Under the pieces are notes generated by a model, which did not search any database, was not told where the DNA came from, and saw only the letters and a list, made by a program, of their open reading frames with translations. Positions 1 to 5,933 of a DNA stretch of 5,933 bases are shown here, in pieces. The first letter of the stretch is position 1. The number at the start of each line of letters is the position of its first letter. A program made the position numbers and the translations under genes. Source of the DNA: Nitriliruptoraceae bacterium (GTDB lineage Bacteria > Actinomycetota > Nitriliruptoria > Nitriliruptorales > Nitriliruptoraceae); contig SLDB01000100.1 in the NCBI GenBank assembly GCA_007125475.1, positions 1 to 5,933 on the forward strand. Reading direction: 5' to 3'.

Positions 1-615
1 GTGTGCGGAGCGGGTGATGGCGTCGGGGTTCCCGCGGACCTGAACGAGCACGGTGCCGTCCGGTTGCCTCGTCCAGGTCACGGGGGTGTCGAAGAACCGT
101 GCCAGAGTGTGCGCGTTGGTCGTGCAGCGCCGCGTCAGGGCGACGGTCGAGAAGGCTCCACCCGCGCCCAGCGCGAGCGGCACGAGCAGCTGGTCGGCGA
201 GGTGGGGCCCCACCGGGGCCATCGTCGCGATTCGCTGCCTCGCGCCGGCGACCGCGCGGCGGGCCACCTCCTCCGCCGGCAGCCCACGTCGGCCGACCGA
301 GGACACGATCTCGGTGACGGGTCCCCGCTCGAGCTCCAGCAGCAGGACGTTGCCCGGGCAGTCCGCCTCGACCTCGTCGATGACCGTCCGGTCCCCGGGC
401 CAGCCGAGCGCACCGGTGACCACGGCCAGCTCCCGCTCGGCGACGGCGGCGGCCGCCCGTACCGCCGCCAGGTGCTGAGGGCGCAGGCCCGGGCGAGGGC
501 GTGCGGCCCGGATGCGCCGGATGCGTACCGGCGTGCCGGTCACGATGGACGCCACGATCGCGGTCCGCAGGATCTGACCACCCCCTTCGCCGTAGGACCC
601 GTCCAGCTCCGGCAC
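1..615 (-). CDS. RtcA-like RNA 3'-terminal phosphate cyclase homologue, internally shortened, C-terminus off the window
   Basis: RtcA enzymes use ATP to turn RNA 3'-phosphates into 2',3'-cyclic phosphates. The frame opens after a stop at 642-640, and its only upstream start is GTG at 615-613, preceded by a GAGGG ribosome site; 205 codons run open to the edge. Seen: the N-terminal family signature LDGSYGEGGGQILR (residues 4-17) and PGLRPQHLAAV (42-52), then, directly after an alanine run, the family's late motifs VAERELAVV (58-66), PGNVLLLELE (87-96), VTEIVSS (100-106) and VGPHLADQLLVPLAL (135-149). Compared with E. coli RtcA (about 338 residues, recalled from memory), about 145 central residues are absent. 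The catalytic His sits three residues before the Thr of a TN motif; here that residue is Arg163 (TRRCTTN). Third-position G/C bias is normal and there is no internal stop. It follows the capA-like gene by 7 nt, suggesting co-transcription and translational coupling. Family membership is secure; cyclase activity is doubtful. Confidence 0.85.
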   Translation of the reverse strand, partial: MPELDGSYGEGGGQILRTAIVASIVTGTPVRIRRIRAARPRPGLRPQHLAAVRAAAAVAERELAVVTGALGWPGDRTVIDEVEADCPGNVLLLELERGPVTEIVSSVGRRGLPAEEVARRAVAGARQRIATMAPVGPHLADQLLVPLALGAGGAFSTVALTRRCTTNAHTLARFFDTPVTWTRQPDGTVLVQVRGNPDAITRSAH

Positions 616-622
616 CGCGCCG

Positions 623-1735
623 TCACCCTCTTCGCAGCGTCAGCGTGCCGTCGTCGAGGCGCGCGACCCGGGTTCCCAGCGCCGCGCCGGCGTCGTCGAG
701 CCGGGCGTGCAGCCACCCGGCATCCTCGCCCGAGGCGTGCTCGAGCCGCAGGCGCCGGGCTCGCATCGGCAGCATGCGCACCGAGGTCAGTGCGCCGTCG
801 ACGGTCCGGAGCGTCACGAGGTACAGCAGGCGCAGGTCCGGCCGGTAGGACTCGTGGCCGGAGATCCCCTCGTAGTCGTTCACGAGGTCGCCGCACCCGT
901 ACAGGATGAGCCTGTCCCGGTAGATCTCCGCGGGCCGCGGATGGTGGGAGGAGTGGCCGTGGACGACGTCGACCCCGCCGTCGACGAGCGCATGAGCGAA
1001 CTCGACCTCGGCGTCGTCGGGCCGGTAGCCCCAGTTGGGGCCCCAGTGCACGGAGACCACCCGCAGATCGCCTGTGCGCGCATGCCGCTCCAGCCCTGCG
1101 GCGACCTCGCGCCCCGCGTCCGCCGACAGCTCCTCCACCACGGCGATGCCAGGCCCCTCGGCGGTCGCCGCCCATCCGGACGGAATGCCGCTGGAGGCGT
1201 GTCCGACGGCGGCCACGAGGACCCTCGACCGGTCATCGAGTGGCACGACCGCCGGGCGCCGGGCCTCCTGTAGGTCACGGCCGGCACCGGCCCGCCCCAG
1301 TCCCGCTGCGTCGAGTGCCTCGAGGGTGTCGAGCAGCCCCGGGCGTCCGAAGTCGAGGACGTGGTTGTTCGCCAGCGTGCACACGTCCGGTCGGAGGCTG
1401 ATGAGGCAGCCGAGGTTCGACGGGTGCATCCGGTAGTGGACCACCTTGCCGTCGGCCGGCAGCCCACGGGCCGTGACGCCGGTCTCGAGGTTGACGACCC
1501 TGACGTGCGGTGCCGCGGCCGTCAGTGCCGCGAGCGCGTCGCCCCACGGCCAGGTGTCGTCCACGGGGCGCGGAACCGGTCCGTTGGCGCGCTCGGCCAT
1601 CTCGAGGTAGGTCCGGGCGTCGGTGACGTACGGCTCGACCAGTGCCGGGTCGCCCGGGTGCGCGAGCGCCTGATCGACGCCACGACCGAGCATGACGTCG
1701 CCGCCCAGGAAGAGGGTGACCTCGACGTGCCGCAT
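623..1735 (-). CDS. CapA/PgsA family protein (poly-gamma-glutamate capsule synthesis-type, metallophosphatase fold)
   Basis: A 370-residue protein of the CapA family, whose founder takes part in poly-gamma-glutamate capsule synthesis and which is related to metal-dependent phosphatases. Motifs in order: GGDVMLGR (11-18), NLE (82-84), LANNHVLDFG (121-130), VSVHWGPN (227-234), VHGHSSHHP (258-266) and YGCGDLVNDY (279-288). All expected Asp, Asn and His metal-site positions are present, so the protein looks intact. The start at ATG 1735-1733 places the first strand right before GGDVML and has GGGAG/GAGG upstream; a GTG at 1768-1766 would add 11 residues but has a weaker ribosome site. Unlike Bacillus CapA/PgsA, there is no N-terminal membrane anchor, signal peptide or lipobox, so it is probably cytoplasmic. 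No capB/capC ligase genes are visible, so a capsule role is not supported here; many actinobacterial members have no known substrate. The RtcA-like gene starts 7 nt downstream. Confidence 0.88.
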   Translation of the reverse strand: MRHVEVTLFLGGDVMLGRGVDQALAHPGDPALVEPYVTDARTYLEMAERANGPVPRPVDDTWPWGDALAALTAAAPHVRVVNLETGVTARGLPADGKVVHYRMHPSNLGCLISLRPDVCTLANNHVLDFGRPGLLDTLEALDAAGLGRAGAGRDLQEARRPAVVPLDDRSRVLVAAVGHASSGIPSGWAATAEGPGIAVVEELSADAGREVAAGLERHARTGDLRVVSVHWGPNWGYRPDDAEVEFAHALVDGGVDVVHGHSSHHPRPAEIYRDRLILYGCGDLVNDYEGISGHESYRPDLRLLYLVTLRTVDGALTSVRMLPMRARRLRLEHASGEDAGWLHARLDDAGAALGTRVARLDDGTLTLRRG

Positions 1736-1779
1736 GGCGCCTCGCTCCCATCCTCGCGGTTCCGACACCCATCAGCAGT

Positions 1780-2049
1780 CGCCGTGACCGCCAGCCCGGT
1801 GACCACCGGCCAGGTGGTGTCCCGGAGATGCGCGGGGCTGAGCACGAGCGGTGGTGCACCGGCGATCCAGGTGGCCATGAGGCAGGTGCCGCCGGCCACC
1901 GCCAGCGAGAGCATCCCGAAGGCCACGATCTGGGTCCGGGGGACGTGCTCCGGGACCGACGGGCGGGCGACGAGCGACAGCAGGCGCGCCATGAGCACCG
2001 TGGTGCTCGCGGTCGCCAGCGAGAGGCTACAGGACGAAGACCGGGTTTC
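1780..2049 (-). pseudogene. Remnant of a membrane-protein gene
   Basis: A 90-codon stretch on the minus strand has strong coding bias: nearly every codon from about 2028 down to 1780 ends in G or C. It encodes hydrophobic segments, notably FGMLSLAVAGGTCLMATWI and WPVVTGLAVTATA. An in-frame stop at 2052-2050 bounds it upstream. Below 1780 the bias collapses (ACT GCT GAT ... TGT) and the frame continues as a shadow through the capA-like gene to 1522, which would be a 214-nt overlap. Possible starts are GTG 1998 or ATG 1992, neither with a good ribosome site. A single-base indel near 1775-1783 would move it into the frame ending at TGA 1774-1772, just ahead of the capA-like gene. I read it as a piece of a multi-pass membrane protein cut at one or both ends. 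Placement of the charged and hydrophobic stretches is loosely reminiscent of M56/BlaR1-like proteins, but this is not an identification. Confidence 0.4.
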
Positions 2050-2106
2050 TCACGGCCTTGCGCACCTCGCCACCGTATGTATCGCCGATGGTCGTGGATG
2101 GCCGAA

Positions 2107-2120
2107 CGCCGGTACCGGCG
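2107..2120. repeat. Perfect 14-bp palindrome downstream of copA
   Basis: The sequence cgccggtaccggcg is its own reverse complement. It lies about 40 nt after the stop of the copper ATPase gene. As RNA it could fold as a 5-bp G+C stem with a GUAC loop, so it could end copA transcription, but there is no U-tract. It could also be an operator for the downstream genes. The sequence does not decide between these. Confidence 0.35.
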
Positions 2121-2159
2121 CAGGGCGGGGCCTGGCTCGGCGGCCGGCGCTCGGAGGCG

Positions 2160-4352
2160 TCAGCGGGCGAAGCGACGCAGCCGTAGCGCGTTCGCCACCA
2201 CGCTCACGCTCGAGAAGGCCATCGCGGCACCGGCGATCATCGGGTTGAGCAGGCCCACCGCGGCCAGTGGCAGGGCCGCGACGTTGTAGGCGAAGGCCCA
2301 ACCGAGGTTCTGCAGGATGGTGCGGTAGGTGCGGCGCGAAAGGCGCAGCGCCAGCGGGACGCCGGCGAGATCGCCGCGCATCAGCGTGAGGTCGCTCGAC
2401 TCGATCGCCACATCGGTTCCGGTGCCGATCGCGATGCCCAGGTCAGCCTGTACCAGGGCGGGAGCGTCGTTCACGCCGTCGCCGACCATGGCCACGACGT
2501 GCCCCTCGCTCTGCAGCCGCTCCACCTCGGCGACCTTGTCGCCGGGAAGCACCTCGGCCAGGACGCGATCGATCCCCACAGCGGAGGCGATCGCTTCGGC
2601 GGTTCGCGCGTTGTCTCCGGTGAGCAACGCGACCTCCAGGCCCATGGACCGCAACTCGGCGACGATGTCCGCCGCTCCCTCCTTGAGGGTGTCGGCGACT
2701 CCGAGGACGCCACGCGCCTCACCGTCCCAGGCGACCAGCACCGCGGTGCGCCCATGCTGCTCACAACGCTGTGCCGCCTCCTCGAGTGCTCCGGTCACGA
2801 CGACGCCGGCCTCGGCGAGCAGCTTGCGCCTGCCCACCCACACCCGCGAACCGTCCACGACCGCCTCGACGCCGTGCCCCGCTGTGGAGGAGAATCCGTC
2901 GACGGCGGGAAGTTGGCCGGTGCGGGCGCGCGCCTCTGCGGTGATCGCGGCACCGATGGGGTGCTCGCTGCCCGATTCGACCGCGCCGGCGCGGGCCAGC
3001 AGCTCCTCCTCGGAGGTATCGGGAGCGGTGACGATGTCGGTGACCGTCATCTCGCCGCGGGTCAACGTGCCCGTCTTGTCGAAGACGATCGTCGTGGCCT
3101 CACGCGTGCGCTCGAGCACGTCCACGGACCGGATGAGCACGCCCAGGCTGGCTCCCCGGCCCGTGCCCACCATGATCGCGATGGGGGTCGCGAGCCCGAG
3201 TGCGCACGGGCAGGCGATGATCAGCACCGCGACGGCGGCGATCAGCCCACCGAGGGGATCGCCGGCGAAGGCCCACCAGCCGAGGAAGGTCAATACGGCC
3301 AGTGCCATGACGATCGGGACGAACACCGCCGAGATCCGGTCGGCGAGGCGCTGGACCGGAGCTTTGCCGGCCTGCGCCTGCTGGACGAGGTCGACGATCT
3401 GGGCGAGCGCGGTGTCGGACCCGACGGCCGTGGCTCGCACGGTCAACAGCCCCGAGGTGTTGATCGTGGCTCCCGCGACCTTCGCCCCCTCGGACTTCTC
3501 GACGGGCACGGATTCACCGGTGAGCATCGATTCGTTCACGGCACTGCTGCCGTCGACGACCTCGCCGTCGGCCGGGATCTTCTCGCCGGGACGCACGCGC
3601 AGCAGGTCACCGACCATCACCTCGTCGGCCGGGATCAGGACCTCCTCGCCCTCGCGCAGCACGCGTGCCTGCTTCGCTCCGAGCTCCAGCAGTGAGCGCA
3701 GCGCCGAACCCGCACGGCTCTTCGCGCGGGCCTCGAAGTACCGGCCGAGCGAGAGGAAGGCGATGATGATCGCGGCGACCTCGAAGTAGAGGAATCCGCC
3801 GGTGAACAGCGCAACGGTCGAGTAGCCGAACGCCGCCAGAGTCCCGAGCCCGATCAGGGTGTCCATGTTGGCCGTGCCCCGGCGCGCGCGGCGGGCCATC
3901 TCGTGAAGGAAGGGCCACCCCACCCAGAACTGCACGGGAAGAGTCAACACGAACTGGGCCCATCGTGCCCAGGTCTGCTCACCGAGGTCGCCGGAGAACA
4001 TCGCCAGCCACAGGACCACCAGGGAGGGGGGTGTGGCGACCAGGATCCGCCAGCCCCAGCGACGCCGCTCGCGCGCCTCGGTCTCGTCGGGATCCTCGCC
4101 GTGGTCGGCTTCCTCGGGCTCCGTGGAGACGAGGTGGTAGCCGACCCGGTCGATGGCGTGGTCGAGGGCCTCGAGATCCACCGGACCGTCGGAGTGCACC
4201 CGCACGAGCCCCGTCGCGAAGTTGACGTCGGCGCGGGAGACGCCCTGCTGGCGCTCCAATGTGCGCTGCACTCGGGCGGCGCAGGATCCGCAGGTCATGC
4301 CCTCGACCGTGAGGTCCAGAGGCGCTTGGGACGGGGTCGTGGGCGTGGTCAT
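2160..4352 (-). CDS. copA: Copper-exporting P1B-type ATPase (CopA family)
   Basis: A 730-residue membrane pump predicted to use ATP to export Cu(I) from the cytoplasm. Order: one HMA metal-binding domain with GMTCGSC (18-24; Cys21, Cys24); an acidic linker (about 77-97); helices 1-4, including the NMDTLIGLG signature (163-171); actuator domain with TGES (278-281); helix 6 with the CPC metal site (381-383); phosphorylation motif DKTGT (Asp425); SEHP (462-465) in the nucleotide-binding domain; hinge GDGVNDAP (624-631); helix 7 with Tyr689-Asn690; and helix 8 with Met711 and Ser714-Ser715. CPC plus YN plus MxxSS is the Cu(I) (P1B-1) pattern, distinct from Zn/Cd/Pb pumps. All catalytic residues are present and length is typical. 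ATG 4352-4350 is preferred because GGAGG sits 6 nt upstream; ATG 4367-4365 would add five residues without a comparable site. No copZ or csoR gene is visible nearby. Copper induction is inferred from the family and from the element upstream. Confidence 0.96.
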   Translation of the reverse strand: MTTPTTPSQAPLDLTVEGMTCGSCAARVQRTLERQQGVSRADVNFATGLVRVHSDGPVDLEALDHAIDRVGYHLVSTEPEEADHGEDPDETEARERRRWGWRILVATPPSLVVLWLAMFSGDLGEQTWARWAQFVLTLPVQFWVGWPFLHEMARRARRGTANMDTLIGLGTLAAFGYSTVALFTGGFLYFEVAAIIIAFLSLGRYFEARAKSRAGSALRSLLELGAKQARVLREGEEVLIPADEVMVGDLLRVRPGEKIPADGEVVDGSSAVNESMLTGESVPVEKSEGAKVAGATINTSGLLTVRATAVGSDTALAQIVDLVQQAQAGKAPVQRLADRISAVFVPIVMALAVLTFLGWWAFAGDPLGGLIAAVAVLIIACPCALGLATPIAIMVGTGRGASLGVLIRSVDVLERTREATTIVFDKTGTLTRGEMTVTDIVTAPDTSEEELLARAGAVESGSEHPIGAAITAEARARTGQLPAVDGFSSTAGHGVEAVVDGSRVWVGRRKLLAEAGVVVTGALEEAAQRCEQHGRTAVLVAWDGEARGVLGVADTLKEGAADIVAELRSMGLEVALLTGDNARTAEAIASAVGIDRVLAEVLPGDKVAEVERLQSEGHVVAMVGDGVNDAPALVQADLGIAIGTGTDVAIESSDLTLMRGDLAGVPLALRLSRRTYRTILQNLGWAFAYNVAALPLAAVGLLNPMIAGAAMAFSSVSVVANALRLRRFAR

Positions 4353-4418
4353 GCACCGCCTCCACATCGCCGGGCCGCGGAGCGTCCAGTGGACCGGCCC
4401 ACGGCGCGGTGGTCGAGA

Positions 4419-4444
4419 AATCTAGTATGGGGGGGTAGGGTATC
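4419..4444 (-). promoter_or_regulatory. Candidate copA promoter with a copper-repressor-like G/C-tract element
   Basis: On the minus strand a -10-like TAGATT (4424-4419) lies about 67 nt before the copA start codon. Immediately upstream is ATACCC-TA-CCCCCCC-ATAC (plus strand 4425-4443), where the -35 to -10 spacer would fall; no good -35 hexamer is present. CsoR-type copper repressors commonly bind C/G-tract sequences with TACCC/GGGTA half-sites at copA promoters, so this position and composition suggest copper control. The dyad is imperfect: the two arms read more like a direct than an inverted repeat. The operator assignment is inference. Confidence 0.4.
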
Positions 4445-4450
4445 AGGAAC

Positions 4451-4475
4451 GGAGCGCGTGCGCGGTCGCGCGTCC
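4451..4475 (-). terminator. Candidate hairpin terminator after the 135-residue gene
   Basis: Nine nucleotides past the stop of the upstream minus-strand gene, the RNA can pair GGA + GCGCG with CGCGC + UCC around an 8-nt loop, with one bulged C. It is followed by GUUCC rather than a U-tract, which is common for high-GC actinobacteria. It would separate this gene from copA. Confidence 0.3.
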
Positions 4476-4483
4476 AGGATCGA

Positions 4484-4891
4484 TCAGCTCTCCGAGACCT
4501 CGCAGACGGCCTCACGCACGCTGGCCGCCACGTCCCACCTCAGTGCGTAGGCGGCGACATCGGTGACCTCGATCCCATAGCGGCCCGGGGGGCCCGCCAT
4601 GCGGAAGCGCAACCGGCCGAAGAGGTCGGTGGTGCCCTGGACGGTGCTGGCCCGGTGCGGCCCGCTCACGTGCGCCTCGACGGAGAGGTCCGAGCACCGC
4701 TTGTCCTCGGCGTCCTTGACCTCGACCAGGAACGTCACACGGTGCTCGCCGTCGTCGAGCTCCTCGACAGCGAGGGGTTCGACGGTCGTGACCCGGATCG
4801 GTTCAGCGAAGAGGCCGGTCTTGGGAAGGCCGTCCGGTTGCTGCTCGAGCGTGACCTCGGGGGACCGTCGTCTGCGACGGGGAAGGACCAC
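4484..4891 (-). CDS. Hypothetical 135-residue beta-rich protein
   Basis: I do not recognise this family. Coding bias is strong and the frame closes at TGA 4486-4484. The frame stays open far upstream, but that part is a shadow of the tagI gene; GTG 4891-4889 is the sensible start, with GGGAG 6 nt upstream. Seen: a very basic N-terminus (five Arg within residues 5-9), a Glu/Asp-rich middle, and a C-terminal half with alternating beta-strand-like stretches such as VTFLVEVKDAED and FGRLRFRM, a GPPGRYGIEVTD turn-strand motif and AYALRWD. The layout (hydrophilic strands, a T-T-D-x-x-G-R-L-R-F turn, then a PGRYGIEV strand) resembles Ig-like or transthyretin-like beta-sandwich domains; this is only a fold-level guess. 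There is no signal peptide or membrane helix, so it is probably cytoplasmic. It follows tagI by 62 nt and may share its transcript. Function unknown. Confidence 0.7.
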   Translation of the reverse strand: MVLPRRRRRSPEVTLEQQPDGLPKTGLFAEPIRVTTVEPLAVEELDDGEHRVTFLVEVKDAEDKRCSDLSVEAHVSGPHRASTVQGTTDLFGRLRFRMAGPPGRYGIEVTDVAAYALRWDVAASVREAVCEVSES

Positions 4892-4953
4892 GTCATGCTC
4901 CCGGTGGCGATACGAAAGGGGATGGTTCCAACGATACCGCTGGCGCGAATGGA

Positions 4954-5601
4954 TCAGGCGGGAGGGTGCGCCGCGCGGTGACAGTCGGCGAGGTGGTCGT
5001 CGACGATGCCCATCGACTGCATCAGGGCGTACATGGTCCTCGCTCCGACGAAGGCGAATCCCGAGGCCTTGAGCTCGGCGGCCAGGGCGTGGGACGACGG
5101 CGTGCTGGTGGGGATCTCCCCGGGGGTGCGCGGTCGCGGACGAGGTGGTGGCGCGTGGTGCCACACCATCTTCGCGAGGGAGGCCCCGCCGCGGTGCAGG
5201 GCGAGCAAGGCCCGGGCGTTGGTGACCACCGCCTCGATCTTGGCGCGATGGCGGATGATCCGCGCATCGCCGATGAGCCGGGCGATGTCCCGTTCGTCGA
5301 AGGTGGCCACGCGGACCGGATCGAACCCCTCGAACGCCCGGCGCAGCGCCTCGCGGCGGCGCAGCACCGTCAGCCACGACAGCCCGGCCTGGAATCCCTC
5401 CAGACACAGCTTCTCGAACAGGCGCTGCTCGTCGCGCACCGGGCGGCCCCACTCGTCGTCGTGGTAGGCGACGTACCCTGGATCCTCTCCGCACCACCAG
5501 CACCGCGCGACGCCGTCAGGGTGTCGGAGCACCCCGCCGTCGTCGGTGATCGCCTGCGTGCCCTCGGGCATCAGTACTCCGGTCGGCGTGCACGGGGTCA
5601 T
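4954..5601 (-). CDS. tag: DNA-3-methyladenine glycosylase I
   Basis: TagI removes 3-methyladenine from alkylated DNA in the cytoplasm, starting base-excision repair. The 215-residue product shows the whole family pattern: RCWWCGEDP (33-41), AYHDDEWG (45-52), CLEGFQAGLSWLTVL (66-80), IIRHRAKIEAVVTNARA (115-131), GEIPTST (161-167), FVGARTMYALMQSMG (184-198) and DDHLADCH (201-208). By comparison with E. coli Tag, the structural zinc ligands are Cys34, His47, His203 and Cys207, and the base-pocket residues include Glu68 and Trp76. All are present, so the enzyme should be active. Two starts are possible: ATG 5601 with GGAG 6 nt upstream, or ATG 5571 (205 residues) with GGAG 5 nt upstream. The family usually begins close to the first zinc Cys, which slightly favours 5571; the upstream ribosome site is equally good, so I list the longer form. 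No ada or alkA gene is visible nearby. Confidence 0.94.
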   Translation of the reverse strand: MTPCTPTGVLMPEGTQAITDDGGVLRHPDGVARCWWCGEDPGYVAYHDDEWGRPVRDEQRLFEKLCLEGFQAGLSWLTVLRRREALRRAFEGFDPVRVATFDERDIARLIGDARIIRHRAKIEAVVTNARALLALHRGGASLAKMVWHHAPPPRPRPRTPGEIPTSTPSSHALAAELKASGFAFVGARTMYALMQSMGIVDDHLADCHRAAHPPA

Positions 5602-5690
5602 CGCCGCTCCAGCCTACGTTGACACCACCCGGACCTGGTGCGACCCTTCCGGGCTCCGGCTCGTATCCGGTGGTCGACGCGCGTCCACGG

Positions 5691-5720
5691 CACCACGTGA
5701 CACCACGTGGCACCACGACG
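5691..5720. repeat. Three tandem 10-bp units containing CACGTG
   Basis: Three consecutive 10-mers begin with caccacg: units 1 and 2 differ only in the last base (gtga, gtgg) and unit 3 ends acg. Units 1 and 2 each carry the palindrome CACGTG, exactly 10 bp apart, so the two sites face the same side of the helix. Their place about 90-120 nt upstream of tagI fits a regulator-binding cluster, but the regulator is unknown. Confidence 0.55.
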
Positions 5721-5782
5721 GCGGCGCGAGCCACCGCGTGTGGACCGGGCGCCGAACGGTGCCCGTGGACGACGAGTGGCGA

Positions 5783-5802
5783 GGTGGCGGAGCTCCGCCA
5801 CC
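5783..5802. repeat. Perfect 20-bp palindrome
   Basis: ggtggcggagctccgccacc is its own reverse complement over all 20 bases. It could form an 8-bp GC stem with an AGCU loop in RNA from either strand, acting as a terminator-type hairpin without a U-tract, or it could be a dimeric regulator site. It lies between tagI and the right edge of the window. Confidence 0.6.
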
Positions 5803-5916
5803 CGCAGCGGGCCGGGCACCCCCCGCTGATACCCGGCGGACGCTTCATGCCAGGGGAGTACGGCCGGCACCCGCCGGTGGCTCCCGAACCGACCCCCCCG
5901 AAGAGATCCGACCCCG

Positions 5917-5933
5917 ATGTCCGAGACCCCAAC
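5917..5933 (+). CDS. Possible first codons of a plus-strand gene
   Basis: An ATG at 5917-5919 is followed by codons reading M-S-E-T-P before the edge, a common style of actinobacterial N-terminus. An AAGAG sequence lies about 11 nt upstream, which is a weak and slightly distant ribosome site. Five codons cannot establish a gene. If real, it would be divergent from tagI, and the repeat and palindrome would lie in the shared upstream region. Confidence 0.2.

Larger units (their letters stand above)
5602..5916. other. Intergenic region without a supported gene
   Basis: About 315 nt upstream of tagI. No frame on either strand combines a plausible start, ribosome site and protein-like composition; the minus-strand frame 5932-5516 is low-complexity Gly/Arg/Pro and overlaps tagI out of frame. 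A TAGGCT (minus strand, 5615-5610) could be a -10 element for tagI, placing a transcript start only a few nt before ATG 5601, but no clear -35 is present. The region holds the repeat and palindrome listed separately. Confidence 0.5.

Noticed and set aside
1..909. Long plus-strand open frame of 302 codons from the left edge
   Set aside because: Composition is Arg/Gly/Pro-rich with no family motif, and it lies antisense to the recognisable RtcA-like and CapA-like genes; a shadow of high-GC coding.
1522..1779. Extension of the membrane-protein remnant into the capA-like gene
   Set aside because: Coding bias disappears below 1780 and the sequence is the out-of-frame shadow of the conserved CapA N-terminus.
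2050..2106. Short minus-strand reading frame ending VRKAVRNPVFVL before a stop at 2029-2027
   Set aside because: Too short, no convincing start or ribosome site and no recognisable family; could be chance.
1361..2248. Plus-strand open frame of 295 codons
   Set aside because: Antisense to the capA-like gene, the remnant and the end of copA; no protein-like domains.
2329..3789. Plus-strand open frame of 486 codons, with a second overlapping one at 2499-3695
   Set aside because: Both are antisense to the fully motif-supported copper ATPase; Ser/Thr/Arg/Pro-rich shadow sequence.
4429..4440. Possible G-quadruplex in the copA promoter
   Set aside because: Only two G-runs (7 and 3) are present; four would be needed for an intramolecular quadruplex of the usual type.
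4892..5503. Upstream extension of the 135-residue gene to a 339-residue protein
   Set aside because: The added part is read out of frame across tagI and is Arg/Pro/His-rich; the real coding bias begins at the GTG at 4891.
5516..5932. Minus-strand open frame of 138 codons upstream of tagI
   Set aside because: It overlaps the tagI start out of frame, has low-complexity Gly/Arg/Pro composition and no recognisable motif.

Overview
The window is GC-rich DNA with GTG as well as ATG starts and strong G/C preference at third codon positions. This points to a high-GC Actinomycetota chromosome; I cannot name the genus. Every gene I can support except one very doubtful edge start lies on the minus strand, so transcription runs from high to low coordinates.

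Layout from high to low coordinates: (a) 5602-5933 is mostly non-coding, with a triple 10-bp repeat, a perfect 20-bp palindrome and a possible first few codons of a plus-strand gene at the right edge. (b) 4954-5601 encodes DNA-3-methyladenine glycosylase I (TagI). (c) 4484-4891 encodes a 135-residue beta-rich protein of unknown function. (d) 4353-4483 is a control region with a candidate terminator for the upstream gene, and a -10-like element plus a G/C-tract element resembling copper-repressor operators ahead of the next gene. (e) 2160-4352 encodes a complete copper-exporting P1B-type ATPase of the CopA family with one N-terminal metal-binding domain. (f) 1769-2159 holds a palindrome and what looks like a remnant of a membrane-protein gene. 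(g) 623-1735 encodes a soluble CapA/PgsA-family (poly-gamma-glutamate synthesis-type) metallophosphatase-like protein. (h) 1-615 encodes a protein clearly homologous to RNA 3'-terminal phosphate cyclase (RtcA), which runs off the left edge.

The genes are mostly independent housekeeping or stress functions: base-excision repair, copper efflux, and a tightly spaced capA-like/rtcA-like pair (7-nt gap) that is probably co-transcribed. The most unusual item is the RtcA homologue. It keeps both ends of the family but lacks roughly 145 residues from the middle, and the position of the nucleophilic histidine appears to be arginine. Its frame is open and its codon use normal, so it looks like either a repurposed mini-cyclase or a recently inactivated gene. 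I found no phage, transposon, CRISPR array, rRNA or tRNA in the window.
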